From Tenggerimyces flavus (GTDB lineage Bacteria > Actinomycetota > Actinomycetes > Propionibacteriales > Actinopolymorphaceae), in the NCBI RefSeq assembly GCF_016907715.1, contig NZ_JAFBCM010000001.1:4960001-5024000 (forward strand): a stretch of DNA of 64,000 nt. Reading direction: 5' to 3'. Made by a program: the position numbers and the translations under genes. The notes under the pieces are model-generated. The model worked only from the letters and a program-made list of their open reading frames with translations, had not been told where the DNA came from and did no database searches. Position 1 is the first letter of the stretch. Every line of letters starts with the position of its first letter. Below are positions 18,068 through 27,024 of this stretch, one piece after another.

Positions 18068-19003
18068 ATGACCCCCATGGCCGGTGCGGAGCGGGGGAAC
18101 GCCACGTCGCCGGGCATCCCTGCCCAGATCCCCGAGCAGCGGCATCCCGAGGCGGAAACTCCGACGCAGCCACCACGCCGACCTGACGAGTCCATGTCGC
18201 TCATGCGCGAGCTCGTCTCCCACGCTCTCGACGACGGATACGCGTCGGCGGCGGCGAGGCGTGACCCGAACAAGCCGAAGAAGAAGCGCAAGGTCCCCGT
18301 CTTCGTCGTCGCGATCGTGCTCTTCGGCTTGATCATCACCGTCGCCGCGATCCAGACCCGGCAGTCCGCGCCCGCTGTCGCGAAGGAGAAGGCGGAGCTC
18401 GCCGAACGGATCACCACCGAGACCCAGCGCGTCGACGACCAGCGGGCGAGGGCCGAACGGCTGCAGCGCGACATCACCCGTATGCAGAACGACGCCCTCG
18501 AGTCCTCCGTCGGCGGCCAGGCGCTGCGCGAACGCCTGCAGGCCCTCGAGACGCTCACCGGCACCGGCCGGGTCGTCGGACCGGGCGTACGGATCATCGT
18601 CGACGACGCCGCGATCGACGAGGTGTCCGGCGGGGAGGAGTCGGCGAACAACCGGATCCTCGACCTCGACCTGCAGCAGCTCGTCAACGGCCTGTGGGCC
18701 GCGGGCGCCGAGGCGATCGCGATCAACGGCGAGCGGCTCACCGTTCTCACCGCGATCCGCGGCGCCGACAAGTCGATCACCGTCGACTACCGTCCGCTCG
18801 CCCGGCCGTACACCGTCGAGGCGATCGGCGACCCCGCGACGCTCGAGGCCCGCTTCGCCGAAAGCCCCGGCGGCGTGTGGCTCCACAACCTGAAGGCGGT
18901 AGCGAACATCCGATACGAGACCCACACGATCGACGAGATCGCGCTACCGGCAGACTCTGGGGCACAGCTTCGTTACGCCCGTACGGAAGGCGCCCCCAGG
19001 TGA
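18068..19003 (+). CDS. DUF881-domain membrane-anchored protein
   Basis: A 311-residue protein: a disordered Pro-rich N-terminus, a basic patch KPKKKRKVP, one membrane helix (VFVVAIVLFGLIITVAAI, about residues 77-94), a coiled coil, then the extracytoplasmic DUF881 domain with VVGPGVRIIVDDA and GAEAIAINGERL. It corresponds by position to mycobacterial Rv1823. It is the first gene of a DUF881 / small basic / DUF881 trio in an envelope-related operon; biochemical function is unknown. Its stop overlaps the next gene by 4 bp. Confidence 0.8.
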   Translation: MTPMAGAERGNATSPGIPAQIPEQRHPEAETPTQPPRRPDESMSLMRELVSHALDDGYASAAARRDPNKPKKKRKVPVFVVAIVLFGLIITVAAIQTRQSAPAVAKEKAELAERITTETQRVDDQRARAERLQRDITRMQNDALESSVGGQALRERLQALETLTGTGRVVGPGVRIIVDDAAIDEVSGGEESANNRILDLDLQQLVNGLWAAGAEAIAINGERLTVLTAIRGADKSITVDYRPLARPYTVEAIGDPATLEARFAESPGGVWLHNLKAVANIRYETHTIDEIALPADSGAQLRYARTEGAPR

Positions 19004-19332
19004 TCGCCACTCTCGGTCTCGTGGTCGGCATCGTCTTGGGACTGCTCCTCCAGCCCGCGGTACCGCTCTGGATGCAGCCCTATCTGCCGATCGCCGTCGT
19101 CGCCGCGCTGGACGCGGTGTTCGGCGGCCTGCGGGCGCTGCTCGACGGCATCTTCGACGACAAGGTGTTCGTGGTCTCGTTCATCGGCAACGTGCTGGTC
19201 GCGGCGCTGATCGTCTACCTCGGCGACCAGCTCGGCGTCGGCGCGCAGCTGTCGACCGGCGTGGTCGTCGTCCTCGGGATCCGCATCTTCTCCAACGTCG
19301 CCGCGATCAGGCGAAGACTCTTCAAGGCCTGA
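19000..19332 (+). CDS. sbp: small basic family (DUF1290) membrane protein
   Basis: A 110-residue protein with three hydrophobic segments (LGLVVGIVLGLLL, IAVVAALDAVFGGL, FIGNVLVAALIVYLG) and a basic C-terminus (NVAAIRRRLFKA). The FGGLRALLDGIFDDKVFVVS segment is the family hallmark. GTG at 19000 overlaps the preceding stop (GTGA). It sits between two DUF881 genes, as Rv1824 does in mycobacteria and as in Firmicute division clusters. Confidence 0.85.
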   Translation: MIATLGLVVGIVLGLLLQPAVPLWMQPYLPIAVVAALDAVFGGLRALLDGIFDDKVFVVSFIGNVLVAALIVYLGDQLGVGAQLSTGVVVVLGIRIFSNVAAIRRRLFKA

Positions 19333-19334
19333 CG

Positions 19335-20084
19335 ATGAAGATCACGAACCCCGCCTGGAGGCGCCTCGTCCGAGCGTTCCGACCGCACGTGTCGCGGTCG
19401 CAGATCGCCGGCGCGGTGCTGCTCGCGCTGCTGGGGTTCGCGGCCGCGGTGCAGGTGCGCGCGTTGCGTACCGACTCCGGCTACCCGGGTACGGCGAGCC
19501 GCACCGAGCTGATCCAGGTCCTCGACGGCCTGCAGCAGAAGTCGCGCTCGCTCGAGTCGGAGATCAGCGAGGCCGAGCAGGTACGCGCCCGGCTGACCTC
19601 GGACAAGGACAAGACGAGTACGGCAATCGAGCAGGCCGACGAACGCGCGGTCACGCTCGGCATCCTGGCCGGAACGCTGCCGGCGGCCGGCCCGGGCATC
19701 AAGCTCACGATCTCCGGGAGCGGCGACGCGATCTACGCGGCGCTGATCCTGAACACGATCGAGGAGCTCCGCGATGCCGGCGCGGAGGCGATCGAGATCA
19801 ACGACCAGGTCCGCGTGGTCGCGAGCAGCTACATGCTCGACGGACAGGGCGGCATCGTCGTGGACCAGTCGCTGATCCCGCCGCCGTACACGATCGAGGC
19901 GATCGGCGACCCGCGCACGCTCGCCACCGCGATGCGCATCCCCGGCGGCGTGGTCGACTCGGTCGACGACAAGGGCGGCCACGTCCAGGTCAGCGAGCTC
20001 GACGACACCGCGATCAACACCGTGCACCGACCGCGGCCGCCGCGGTTCGCCAAGCCGGCGCCCGACGGCGAGGGCGGCGACTAG
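19335..20084 (+). CDS. DUF881-domain membrane-anchored protein (second paralogue)
   Basis: A 249-residue protein with an N-terminal membrane helix (IAGAVLLALLGFAAAVQV), a coiled coil (LQQKSRSLESEISEAEQVRA) and the DUF881 domain (AAGPGIKLTISGSGD, GAEAIEINDQVRVV). It starts 2 bp after the small basic gene. It is the positional equivalent of Rv1825, upstream of gcvH as in mycobacteria. Function is unknown; association with the envelope or division machinery is inferred from context. Confidence 0.85.
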   Translation: MKITNPAWRRLVRAFRPHVSRSQIAGAVLLALLGFAAAVQVRALRTDSGYPGTASRTELIQVLDGLQQKSRSLESEISEAEQVRARLTSDKDKTSTAIEQADERAVTLGILAGTLPAAGPGIKLTISGSGDAIYAALILNTIEELRDAGAEAIEINDQVRVVASSYMLDGQGGIVVDQSLIPPPYTIEAIGDPRTLATAMRIPGGVVDSVDDKGGHVQVSELDDTAINTVHRPRPPRFAKPAPDGEGGD

Positions 20085-20140
20085 GCGACTAGGCGACCCG
20101 GCGTGTGCCGAGACCAACCGTTCCCAGAAAGGCCCCAGCA

Positions 20141-20533
20141 GTGACTTATCCCGACGACCTCAAGTACACGAGCGAGCACGAGTGGGTGCGCGAGCCCGGC
20201 GAGTCCGACGGGAGCGTGCGGGTCGGCATCACGAACTACGCGCAGGACGCGCTCGGCGACATCGTGTACGTCACGCTGCCGGAGGTCGGCGCCAAGGTGA
20301 CCCGCGGCGAGGCGTGCGGCGAGCTCGAGTCGACGAAGAGCGTGAGCGACATCTACGCGCCGTTGACCGGCCAGATCGTCGCGCGGAACGAGGCCCTGGA
20401 CACCTCGCCGGAGCTGGTGAACAGCGACCCGTACGGCGACGGTTGGATGTTCGAGCTGCAGACGTCGAACGCGGACGAGCTGGACGACCTGCTGTCGGCC
20501 GCGGACTACGAGGCCGAGGTCGAGAAGGGCTGA
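20141..20533 (+). CDS. gcvH: glycine cleavage system H protein
   Basis: A 130-residue lipoyl carrier that shuttles the aminomethyl group of glycine between P, T and L proteins. The lipoylated lysine is in ELESTKSVSDIYAP at about residue 64; YTSEHEWVR and ITNYAQDALGDIVYV are also typical. GTG at 20141 gives the usual N-terminus TYPDDLKYTSEHEW. gcvP lies about 3.2 kb downstream behind a glycine riboswitch; gcvT and the L protein are not in the window. Confidence 0.93.
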   Translation: MTYPDDLKYTSEHEWVREPGESDGSVRVGITNYAQDALGDIVYVTLPEVGAKVTRGEACGELESTKSVSDIYAPLTGQIVARNEALDTSPELVNSDPYGDGWMFELQTSNADELDDLLSAADYEAEVEKG

Positions 20534-20556
20534 GACTCTCTCAGTCGCAGAGAGTC
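20534..20556 (+). terminator. hairpin terminator after gcvH
   Basis: GACTCTCT-cagtcgc-AGAGAGTC forms a perfect 8-bp stem with a 7-nt loop directly at the gcvH stop codon. No T-run follows, which is usual in high-GC actinobacteria. It separates the DUF881-gcvH operon from the FHA gene promoter. Confidence 0.55.
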
Positions 20557-20577
20557 GGAGAGAGTTGATCGGCGGAG

Positions 20578-20606
20578 TTGACCACCGTTCGCGACGACAA
20601 TAGGTT
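20578..20606 (+). promoter_or_regulatory. predicted promoter for the FHA-MerR operon
   Basis: TTGACC (20578-20583) and TAGGTT (20601-20606) are separated by 17 bp and match the vegetative consensus. Transcription would begin near 20613, giving a leader of roughly 75 nt that includes GACCTCAAGT, which resembles half of the palindrome found upstream of the second MerR gene. Confidence 0.55.
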
Positions 20607-20689
20607 TCCCAGATGCCTGGACCTCAAGTGTGGGTCAAGGGTTCGGTCGTGCGGGTGCTCGAGTAGGTCTTGTAGGAGGAGAGTCACAC

Positions 20690-21235
20690 ATGGTGGTCTG
20701 CGCGCATTGCGGGCATGAGAACCCGGAGGGCAGCCGGTTCTGCTCGCAGTGCGGCCGCGCGCTCGGGGAGGAACGTCCGGCCGAGCAGACGGCGACGATC
20801 GCGCCGGTGGTGATCGACTCGGAGTACGACCGTGCCGAGGCCGAGCTCGCGCCGCAGGAGCAGGCGGCGGTCGACGCGCTGCCGCCGGGGTGTGCGCTGC
20901 TGATCGTTCAGCGCGGCCCGAGCGCGGGGAGCCGGTTCCTGCTCGACACCGACCTGGTGACGGCCGGGCGGCATCCGGACAGCGACATCTTCCTCGACGA
21001 CGTGACCGTGTCGCGCCGGCACGCGGAGTTCCGCCGTACGCCGGACGGCTTCGCGGTGCACGACGTCGGCTCGCTGAACGGCTCGTACGTGAACCGCGAT
21101 CGGATCGACGAGGTCGTGCTCGCCGGTGGCGACGAGGTGCAGATCGGCAAGTTCCGGCTGGTCTACTTCGCCAGCCAACGCGGCGGCTTCGGTGCCGCTT
21201 CCGCCGACAGCAGTGGTGCGGAGGGCACTACGTGA
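20690..21235 (+). CDS. garA: FHA-domain protein with zinc ribbon (GarA/OdhI-like)
   Basis: A 181-residue protein. The N-terminus is a four-cysteine zinc ribbon (CAHCGHENPEGSRFCSQCG), followed by a linker and an FHA phosphothreonine-binding domain at about residues 75-170 (VTAGRHPDSDIFLDDVTVSR, GSLNGSYVNRDRID). By position it matches Rv1827/GarA, which regulates 2-oxoglutarate-using enzymes when unphosphorylated. The GarA N-terminal ETTS phospho-motif is not seen, and the zinc ribbon is an extra. The ATG at 20690 follows GTAGGAGGAG. Confidence 0.75.
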   Translation: MVVCAHCGHENPEGSRFCSQCGRALGEERPAEQTATIAPVVIDSEYDRAEAELAPQEQAAVDALPPGCALLIVQRGPSAGSRFLLDTDLVTAGRHPDSDIFLDDVTVSRRHAEFRRTPDGFAVHDVGSLNGSYVNRDRIDEVVLAGGDEVQIGKFRLVYFASQRGGFGAASADSSGAEGTT

Positions 21236-21990
21236 GCCGTGCGGCGTCCGCTCGGTCCAGTGGGTCCAGCAGGTCCAGCGGCACCTTCTCGATCGGGGAG
21301 GTGCTCTCTCAGCTACGTCCGGACTTTCCCGACGTGACGATCTCGAAGATCCGGTTCCTCGAGGCCGAGGGGCTGATCGAGCCGCAGCGGGCCCCGTCGG
21401 GGTACCGGAAGTTCGGGCACCACGACGTCGAGCGGCTGCGCTTCGTTCTCACCGCGCAGCGCGACCACTACCTGCCGCTGCGGGTGATCAAGGACCATCT
21501 GGACGCGCTCGACCAGGGCTTGGAGCCGCCGGCGTTGCCGGTCGGGCCGCCGCAGGTGCCGCGGATGGTGTCGCCGGGGGAGTCGCATCCCCAGTCGGAG
21601 GCGTTCCGGCACGACGAACGGGAGCTGCGGCTGTCGCGGGCGGAGCTGCTGGAGTCGGCGGAGATCGACGCGGCGTTGTTGGACCAGTTGGAGTCGTACG
21701 GCCTGGTGTTGTCGCGTGCGGGGCGGGAGCCGTACGACGGGGACGCGTTGGTGATCGCGCGGATCGCCGGCGAGCTGGCTTCGTACGGTGTGGAGCCGCG
21801 GCATCTGCGTGCGTTCAAGACCGCGGCGGACCGCGAGGTCGGGCTCTTCGAGCAGGTCGTGGCGCCGCTGTTGCGCCAGCGCGGAGTCTCGTCGCAGGGA
21901 CGCGCAGAAGAGGTCGTCCGCGAGCTGGCGGCATTGTCGGTACGACTGCACGCGACTTTGGTCAAAGTGGGATTGCGGTCGCGTTCTTAA
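21232..21990 (+). CDS. ftsR: MerR-family regulator (FtsR / Rv1828-like)
   Basis: A 252-residue regulator with an N-terminal MerR-type winged helix (FSIGEVLSQLRPDFPDVTIS, then FLEAEGLIEPQRAPSGYRKF). The rest is a helical domain typical of the Rv1828/FtsR group; FtsR activates ftsZ in Corynebacterium. GTG at 21232 overlaps the FHA stop (GTGA), so the genes are coupled. The MerR signature differs from metal sensors: no effector cysteines are present. A short dispersed repeat follows the stop. Confidence 0.8.
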   Translation: MSRAASARSSGSSRSSGTFSIGEVLSQLRPDFPDVTISKIRFLEAEGLIEPQRAPSGYRKFGHHDVERLRFVLTAQRDHYLPLRVIKDHLDALDQGLEPPALPVGPPQVPRMVSPGESHPQSEAFRHDERELRLSRAELLESAEIDAALLDQLESYGLVLSRAGREPYDGDALVIARIAGELASYGVEPRHLRAFKTAADREVGLFEQVVAPLLRQRGVSSQGRAEEVVRELAALSVRLHATLVKVGLRSRS

Positions 21991-21997
21991 TCGAGTC

Positions 21998-22082
21998 GGC
22001 TCGTCGAAGAAGCAGCCCAAGTGCACATCGGTCATGCCGCTGACAGGCGGTGGCCGGCCGAACCGGCGCGAAACTGAGCGAG
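21998..22082. repeat. dispersed 85-bp repeat, copy 1 (inverted relative to 49684)
   Basis: GGCTCGTCGAAGAAGC begins the stretch and GCGAAACTGAGCGAG ends it; GACAGGCGGTGGC lies between. The same three blocks, in the same order on the opposite strand, occur at 49684-49760. It fills the gap between the MerR gene and the bifunctional-nuclease gene. Confidence 0.5.
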
Positions 22083-22144
22083 GCGACTCGACCATGTCAC
22101 AGGGTCGCAAGCTTCCGGGTGTCCTCGGGGGTAATGTGGTCGAT

Positions 22145-22627
22145 ATGCGGGAGCTCGACGTGGTCGGTGTCAGGGTCGAAATGCCGTCCAACCAGCCGAT
22201 CGTCCTGCTCCGGGAGGTCGGGGGCGAACGGTTCCTGCCGATCTGGGTAGGGGCCGCCGAAGCGAGCGCTATCGCCCATGCGCAACAAGGGATCGTGCCG
22301 CCGCGGCCGCTGACCCACGACCTGTTCCGGGACGTGCTGGTCGCGACCGGGCAGGAGCTGACCGAGGTCCGCATCACCGATCTGCGCGAGGGTGTCTTCT
22401 ACGGCATCCTCGCGTTCGCGTCCGGCGTCGAGGTGAGCGCGCGGCCGTCCGACTCCATCGCGCTGGCGCTGCGGCTCGGCGTGAAGATCGTCTGCGCGGA
22501 CGAGGTGCTGACCGAGGCCGGCGTCGCGATCCCGGACGAGCAGGAGGCCGAGGTCGAGAAGTTCCGCGAGTTCCTCGACCAGGTCACCCCGGACGACTTC
22601 GACAGCCCGAACAACCCGAACCAATAG
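22145..22627 (+). CDS. bifunctional nuclease (BFN, DUF151) family protein
   Basis: A 160-residue protein of the BFN/DUF151 family, positionally Rv1829. Conserved blocks are VEMPSNQPIVLLRE, LPIWVGAAEASAIAHAQQG, LTHDLFRDVL and SARPSDSIALALRLG. Nuclease activity is reported for plant members only, so the bacterial role is open. ATG at 22145 gives the family's normal N-terminus (MRELDVVGVRVE). GTG at 22136 or ATG at 22094 are alternatives in the same frame; GGGGG at 22127-22131 fits either of the first two. Confidence 0.8.
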   Translation: MRELDVVGVRVEMPSNQPIVLLREVGGERFLPIWVGAAEASAIAHAQQGIVPPRPLTHDLFRDVLVATGQELTEVRITDLREGVFYGILAFASGVEVSARPSDSIALALRLGVKIVCADEVLTEAGVAIPDEQEAEVEKFREFLDQVTPDDFDSPNNPNQ

Positions 22628-22668
22628 TTCCCGCCGAACGTGCGTTCGAGCAGGTGAGAGGCACCTCG

Positions 22669-22683
22669 ACCTCAAGTTGAGGT
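22669..22683. promoter_or_regulatory. palindrome ACCTCAA-G-TTGAGGT, candidate MerR operator
   Basis: A perfect 7-1-7 palindrome lies 26 bp upstream of the predicted -35 of the second MerR gene. A half-site (GACCTCAAGT) occurs before the FHA gene at about 20619. The CCTCAAG-type sequence resembles MerR/SoxR-family sites, so autoregulation by one of the two local MerR proteins is plausible (inference). Confidence 0.45.
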
Positions 22684-22709
22684 TGCGACACGACACGCCG
22701 CTTCCCGCG

Positions 22710-22738
22710 TTGACCCACCCGGCTGGGCGGCATACCGT
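22710..22738 (+). promoter_or_regulatory. predicted promoter of the second MerR gene
   Basis: TTGACC (22710-22715) and TACCGT (22733-22738) with a 17-bp spacer. The start site would be near 22745 with an 85-nt leader. The -35 hexamer is identical to the one predicted before the FHA gene. Confidence 0.55.
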
Positions 22739-22830
22739 GACGACGAAACCTCTTGATGTAACTCCACGCACGTAAGTACCAAGAAGCGCCGCCGCGGCAG
22801 GGTGCCCGGCGGAGATGGTGGGAGGCCGGC

Positions 22831-23472
22831 GTGAGCAGCACGGGAGACCAAAGCGGGCTAGGTGCCGCTACGACCGCGCCTGGAATGACACAGCCAGAAC
22901 GTACGGACGCCATCGTCGCGGCCGGTGAGCAGGGACTGCTCTTCGGCCCGGAGGACGGCATGCCCGAGGCGCCCGCCGAGGACGTGGGTTATCGGGGTCC
23001 GACCGCCTGTTCGGCGGCGGGCATCACGTACCGCCAGCTCGACTACTGGGCCCGCACCGGCCTGGTCGAGCCCACCATCCGCCCCGCGACCGGCTCCGGG
23101 ACGCAGCGGCTGTACTCGTTCCGCGACATCCTGCTGCTCAAGGTGATCAAGCGGCTGCTTGACGCCGGGGTCTCGTTGCAGCAGATCCGCACCGCGGTGA
23201 CACACCTGCGCGACCGCGGTGCTGACGACCTCGCCGACATCACGTTGATGAGCGACGGCGCGAGCGTGTACGAGTGCACCTCGCCGGACGAGGTCATCGA
23301 CCTGCTCCAGGGTGGTCAGGGCGTGTTCGGCATCGCGCTCGGCCGAGTCTCCCGCGAGGTCGAGGGCACGCTCGCGGAGCTGCCGGGCGAACGTACCGGC
23401 GGCGGCGAGACCAGCGCCGACCCGCACCCGAGCGACGAGCTCGCGCGGCGCAGGCAGTCCCGCGCCATCTAG
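22831..23472 (+). CDS. MerR-family regulator (ResR/McdR, Rv1830-like)
   Basis: A 213-residue protein with a disordered N-terminal tail and a MerR winged helix at about residues 55-125 (ACSAAGITYRQLDYWARTGL, then SFRDILLLKVIKRLLDAGVS). The C-terminal part (VYECTSPDEVIDLLQGGQGV) matches the Rv1830 group, which in mycobacteria affects growth, cell division and drug recovery. GTG at 22831 follows GGAGG with good spacing. A strong hairpin terminator follows the stop, before the glycine riboswitch. Confidence 0.8.
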   Translation: MSSTGDQSGLGAATTAPGMTQPERTDAIVAAGEQGLLFGPEDGMPEAPAEDVGYRGPTACSAAGITYRQLDYWARTGLVEPTIRPATGSGTQRLYSFRDILLLKVIKRLLDAGVSLQQIRTAVTHLRDRGADDLADITLMSDGASVYECTSPDEVIDLLQGGQGVFGIALGRVSREVEGTLAELPGERTGGGETSADPHPSDELARRRQSRAI

Positions 23473-23487
23473 TACTCCGCACCGCCG

Positions 23488-23521
23488 ACACGCCCTCGCC
23501 GACATAACGGCGGGGGCGTGT
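23488..23521 (+). terminator. strong hairpin terminator between the MerR gene and the gcvP leader
   Basis: ACACGCCCTCGCCG / CGGCGGGGGCGTGT form a 14-bp stem with one G-T wobble and a 6-nt loop (acataa), followed by TTGCTG. It lies 15 bp after the MerR stop and isolates gcvP, which then needs its own promoter upstream of the riboswitch. Confidence 0.75.
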
Positions 23522-23552
23522 TGCTGCCCTGGTACCGTTATTCACGCCACAG

Positions 23553-23657
23553 ATCCCGTGTGGGAGAGTCCCCGTTTCGGCGGGGCGCCGAAGGGGCAAC
23601 CATCCCCGGAACCTCTCAGGCCAACGGACCACATGGACGAGGCGACTCTGGAGCGCG
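23553..23657 (+). promoter_or_regulatory. glycine riboswitch, single aptamer, upstream of gcvP
   Basis: All conserved glycine-aptamer blocks occur in order: GGGAGAGTC (P1 strand), GCGCCGAAGGGGCAACC, CCTCTCAGGCCAACGGACC and GACTCTGGAG closing P1 with GAGAGTC. Only one aptamer is visible; no second GCCGAAGG block precedes the gcvP start at 23706. Downstream GACAGAGGGGGAGC may be expression-platform sequence. Glycine binding presumably turns on gcvP expression. No other copy is seen near gcvH. Confidence 0.88.
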
Positions 23658-23705
23658 CGGCGTGACAGAGGGGGAGCACACCTATAGACGCGAGCCGTCG
23701 AAGGG

Positions 23706-26537
23706 ATGAGCCCCATGGTCGCCTTTGCCGAACGTCACATCGGCCCGTCGTCCGAGGACCGGGCGAAGATGCTCGCCGCCACCGGCTACGGCTCCCTCGA
23801 CGAGCTCGTCAACGCGGCCGTTCCCACCACCATCCGCACCGACCGGCCGTTGTCGCTTCCGGACGCGGCGAGCGAGGCGGAGGCGCTGGCCGAGCTGCGC
23901 GCGTACGCCGATCGCAACCTCCGGCTGACCAGCATGATCGGCCTCGGCTACTACGACACCGACACCCCGGCCGTGATCCGGCGGAACGTGCTGGAGAGCC
24001 CGGCCTGGTACACCGCCTACACGCCGTACCAGCCCGAGATCAGCCAGGGCCGGCTCGAGGCGCTCGTCAATTTCCAGACGGTGCTCACCGATCTCACCGG
24101 TCTGGACGTCGCGGGTGCGTCGCTGCTCGACGAAGCGACGGCCGCCGCCGAGGCGATGACGCTGATCCGGCGGACCAACCGTTCCGCCAAGAGCACTCGC
24201 TTCGTCGTCGACGCCGACGCGCTGCCGCAGACGATCGCGGTTGTGCAGACGCGCGCCGAACCGCTGGGCATCGAGGTCGTGGTCGCCGACCTCACCGAGG
24301 GGCTGCCGGAGGGCGAGTTCTTCGGCGTGCTGCTGCAGTATCCGGGCGCGAGCGGCGCGCTGCGCGACCCCGCGTCGCTGGTGCGCGACGCGCACGAGCG
24401 TGGCGCCGAGGTGGCTGTCGCCGCCGACCTGCTCGCGTTGACGCTCGTACGTTCGCCGGGCGAGCTCGGCGCCAACATCGCGGTGGGCAACACCCAGCGC
24501 TTCGGCGTTCCGCTGATGTACGGCGGTCCGCACGCCGGGTACATGGCCGTACGCAAGGGGCTCGAGCGGTCGCTGCCCGGCCGGCTCGTCGGCGTCTCGG
24601 TGGACGCGGCGGGCAAGCCCGCGTACCGGCTCGCCCTGCAGACGCGCGAGCAGCACATCCGGCGCGAGAAGGCGACCAGCAACATCTGCACCGCGCAGGT
24701 CCTGCTCGCGGTCGTCGCCGGGATGTACGCGGTCTACCACGGGCCGGCGGGGCTGAAGGCCATCGCCGCTCGAGTGCATCGACACGCTTCCACGTTGGCC
24801 GAGGGACTGCGGCAGGGCGGCGTCGAGCTGGTGTCCGAGTCCTTCTTCGACACGGTCTCGGCGTACGTCCCGGGCCGGGCCGCCGAGGTCGTCGCCGCAG
24901 CCCGCGACCGCGGTGTCAACCTGCGCTTGACGGACGCCGACCACGTCGGCGTCGCGTGCGACGAGCTCACGACGCTGGCGCATGTCGAGGCGGTGTGGGA
25001 GGCGTTCGGCGTCGGCCCGTACTCCGATCTGTCCGCTGGCATGGCGATTCCCGAGGCGCTGCGGCGGACCAGCGCGTACCTGACCCACCCGGTGTTCGAC
25101 CGGTACCACTCCGAGACGTCGATGCTGCGCTACCTGCGTGGGCTCGCCGACGACGACTTCGGACTCGACCGGGGCATGATCCCGCTCGGCTCCTGCACGA
25201 TGAAGCTCAACCCCACCACGGCGATGGAGCCGATCAGCTGGCCGGAATTCGCGGGCATCCACCCGTTCGCGCCGGACGAGGACACCGAGGGCTACCGCGA
25301 GCTGATCCACCAGCTCGAGTCGTGGCTCGCCGAGGTGACCGGGTACGCGGCGGTGTCGGTGCAGCCGAACGCGGGCTCGCAGGGTGAGCTCGCCGGGCTG
25401 ATGGCGATCCGCGCGTACCACCGGGCGCAGGGCCAGCCCGACCGCGACCTGTGCCTGATCCCGGCGTCCGCGCACGGCACCAACGCGGCGTCGGCGGTGA
25501 TGGCCGGCATGCGCGTCGCGGTGGTCGCGACGGCCGACGACGGAACGATCGACCACGCCGACCTCGAGGCGAAGGTCGAGCAGCACCGCGACCGGCTCGC
25601 GGCGATCATGATGACGTACCCGTCGACGCACGGCGTGTACGAGTCGGACGTCCGCTGGGTCTGCGACATCGTGCACGAGGCGGGCGGGCAAGTCTACGTT
25701 GACGGCGCGAACCTGAACGCCCTGCTCGGTCTCGCGCGCCTCGGCGAGTTCGGCGGAGATGTCTCACATCTCAACCTGCACAAAACATTCTGCATCCCGC
25801 ACGGCGGTGGCGGTCCGGGCGTCGGACCGGTTGCCGTACGCGAGCACCTCGCGCCGTATCTGCCCGGGCACCCGGTGCTCGGCGCGGACTCGGCGGTCGG
25901 CCCGGTGTCCGCGGCGCCGTACGGTTCGGCCGGGATCCTGCCGATCACCTGGGCGTACATCCGCATGATGGGCGGGCCGGGACTGACGGAGGCGACGGAG
26001 ACCGCGGTGCTCGCGGCCAACTACGTCGCGACGCGGCTCGCGCCGCACTTCCGCGTGCTCTACACCGGGCGCGGCGGGCTGGTCGCCCACGAGTGCATCA
26101 TCGACCTGCGGGACCTGACGAAGTCGACAGGCGTGACGGTCGACGATGTCGCGAAGCGGCTGATCGACTACGGCTTCCACGCGCCGACGATGAGCTTCCC
26201 CGTGGCGGGCACGTTCATGGTCGAGCCGACGGAGTCGGAGGATCTGGCGGAGCTGGACCGGTTCTGCGACGCGATGATCGCGATCCGCGGGGAGATCGAC
26301 CGGGTCGGCTCGGGGGAGTGGCCGGCGGACGACAACCCGCTGCGGAACGCGCCGCACACGATCGAGATGATCGCGGACTCGTCGTGGTCGCACTCGTACT
26401 CGCGTGAGGACGCCGCCTACCCGGTCGCGACGCTGCGCCGGCGGAAGTACTGGTCGCCGGTGCGCCGGATCGACCAGGCGTACGGCGACCGCAACCTCGT
26501 CTGCGTCTGCCCGCCGCCGGACGCGTTCGCGGAGTAG
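23706..26537 (+). CDS. gcvP: glycine dehydrogenase (decarboxylating), P protein
   Basis: A full-length 943-residue P protein, which decarboxylates glycine on PLP and passes the aminomethyl group to GcvH. The two halves show the ancestral duplication. The PLP lysine is in [18 protein letters not shown] at about residue 694. The N-terminus ([17 protein letters not shown]) and [15 protein letters not shown] are classical. ATG at 23706 follows GAAGGGATG; ATG at 23715 is an alternative. It is controlled by the glycine riboswitch. Confidence 0.95.
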   Translation: MSPMVAFAERHIGPSSEDRAKMLAATGYGSLDELVNAAVPTTIRTDRPLSLPDAASEAEALAELRAYADRNLRLTSMIGLGYYDTDTPAVIRRNVLESPAWYTAYTPYQPEISQGRLEALVNFQTVLTDLTGLDVAGASLLDEATAAAEAMTLIRRTNRSAKSTRFVVDADALPQTIAVVQTRAEPLGIEVVVADLTEGLPEGEFFGVLLQYPGASGALRDPASLVRDAHERGAEVAVAADLLALTLVRSPGELGANIAVGNTQRFGVPLMYGGPHAGYMAVRKGLERSLPGRLVGVSVDAAGKPAYRLALQTREQHIRREKATSNICTAQVLLAVVAGMYAVYHGPAGLKAIAARVHRHASTLAEGLRQGGVELVSESFFDTVSAYVPGRAAEVVAAARDRGVNLRLTDADHVGVACDELTTLAHVEAVWEAFGVGPYSDLSAGMAIPEALRRTSAYLTHPVFDRYHSETSMLRYLRGLADDDFGLDRGMIPLGSCTMKLNPTTAMEPISWPEFAGIHPFAPDEDTEGYRELIHQLESWLAEVTGYAAVSVQPNAGSQGELAGLMAIRAYHRAQGQPDRDLCLIPASAHGTNAASAVMAGMRVAVVATADDGTIDHADLEAKVEQHRDRLAAIMMTYPSTHGVYESDVRWVCDIVHEAGGQVYVDGANLNALLGLARLGEFGGDVSHLNLHKTFCIPHGGGGPGVGPVAVREHLAPYLPGHPVLGADSAVGPVSAAPYGSAGILPITWAYIRMMGGPGLTEATETAVLAANYVATRLAPHFRVLYTGRGGLVAHECIIDLRDLTKSTGVTVDDVAKRLIDYGFHAPTMSFPVAGTFMVEPTESEDLAELDRFCDAMIAIRGEIDRVGSGEWPADDNPLRNAPHTIEMIADSSWSHSYSREDAAYPVATLRRRKYWSPVRRIDQAYGDRNLVCVCPPPDAFAE

Positions 26538-27002
26538 CTACTTCGTCTTCTTGTACTCGGCGTAGCGGCGGAGCATGTGGCTGGCGTCGGCATCGACGAA
26601 GGCGAAGAAGTCGCGAGTCTCCTCGAGCCGTTGCCGCTGGTCTCGATCGGCTGAGGCGCGCATTGCGAGGCCTTGGTCGAGCGTGTCGAGCACCATCCGC
26701 AGGCCGGAGAACTGGATGCGGAGCACCTGGCTCCACCCGCCCGGCATGACTCGGTAGCGGTGCTGCCGGTTGGCGGCGGGAACGCGTTCGATCAAGCCCG
26801 CTTCGACCATTTGCCTCGTGACCGTGCTGATCGACGCCTTGCTGACCTGGAGCGCGGAGGCGAGCTCGGTGAGGGACGGGCTCGGCGGATCGCAGATCAG
26901 CAGCGCGCCGTAGATCCGGCCCATCGTGCGTGCGCCGCCGAACCGTTCCATGACCAGGCCCATCCGGTCGACGAACGCGTTCTCCTCCGGACTCAGCTCC
27001 AT
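26538..27002 (-). CDS. MarR/GbsR-type winged-helix regulator
   Basis: A 154-residue regulator of the GbsR-like MarR group: NAFVDRMGLVMERFGGARTM, GRIYGALLICDPPSPSLTEL and the recognition helix VSKASISTVTRQMVEAGL are present, with the wing at about 75-90. The start at 27002 (MELSPEENAF) is chosen from homology; the frame continues upstream without family similarity. The stop codon abuts that of gcvP (convergent). Typical targets are transport or osmolyte genes; none lies adjacent. Confidence 0.8.
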   Translation of the reverse strand: MELSPEENAFVDRMGLVMERFGGARTMGRIYGALLICDPPSPSLTELASALQVSKASISTVTRQMVEAGLIERVPAANRQHRYRVMPGGWSQVLRIQFSGLRMVLDTLDQGLAMRASADRDQRQRLEETRDFFAFVDADASHMLRRYAEYKKTK

Positions 27003-27024
27003 GCCTGCTGACCATACAGTTCGT

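Noticed and set aside
23658-23705. Second aptamer of a tandem glycine riboswitch
   Set aside because: No second GCCGAAGG or CTCTCAGG block occurs before the gcvP start.
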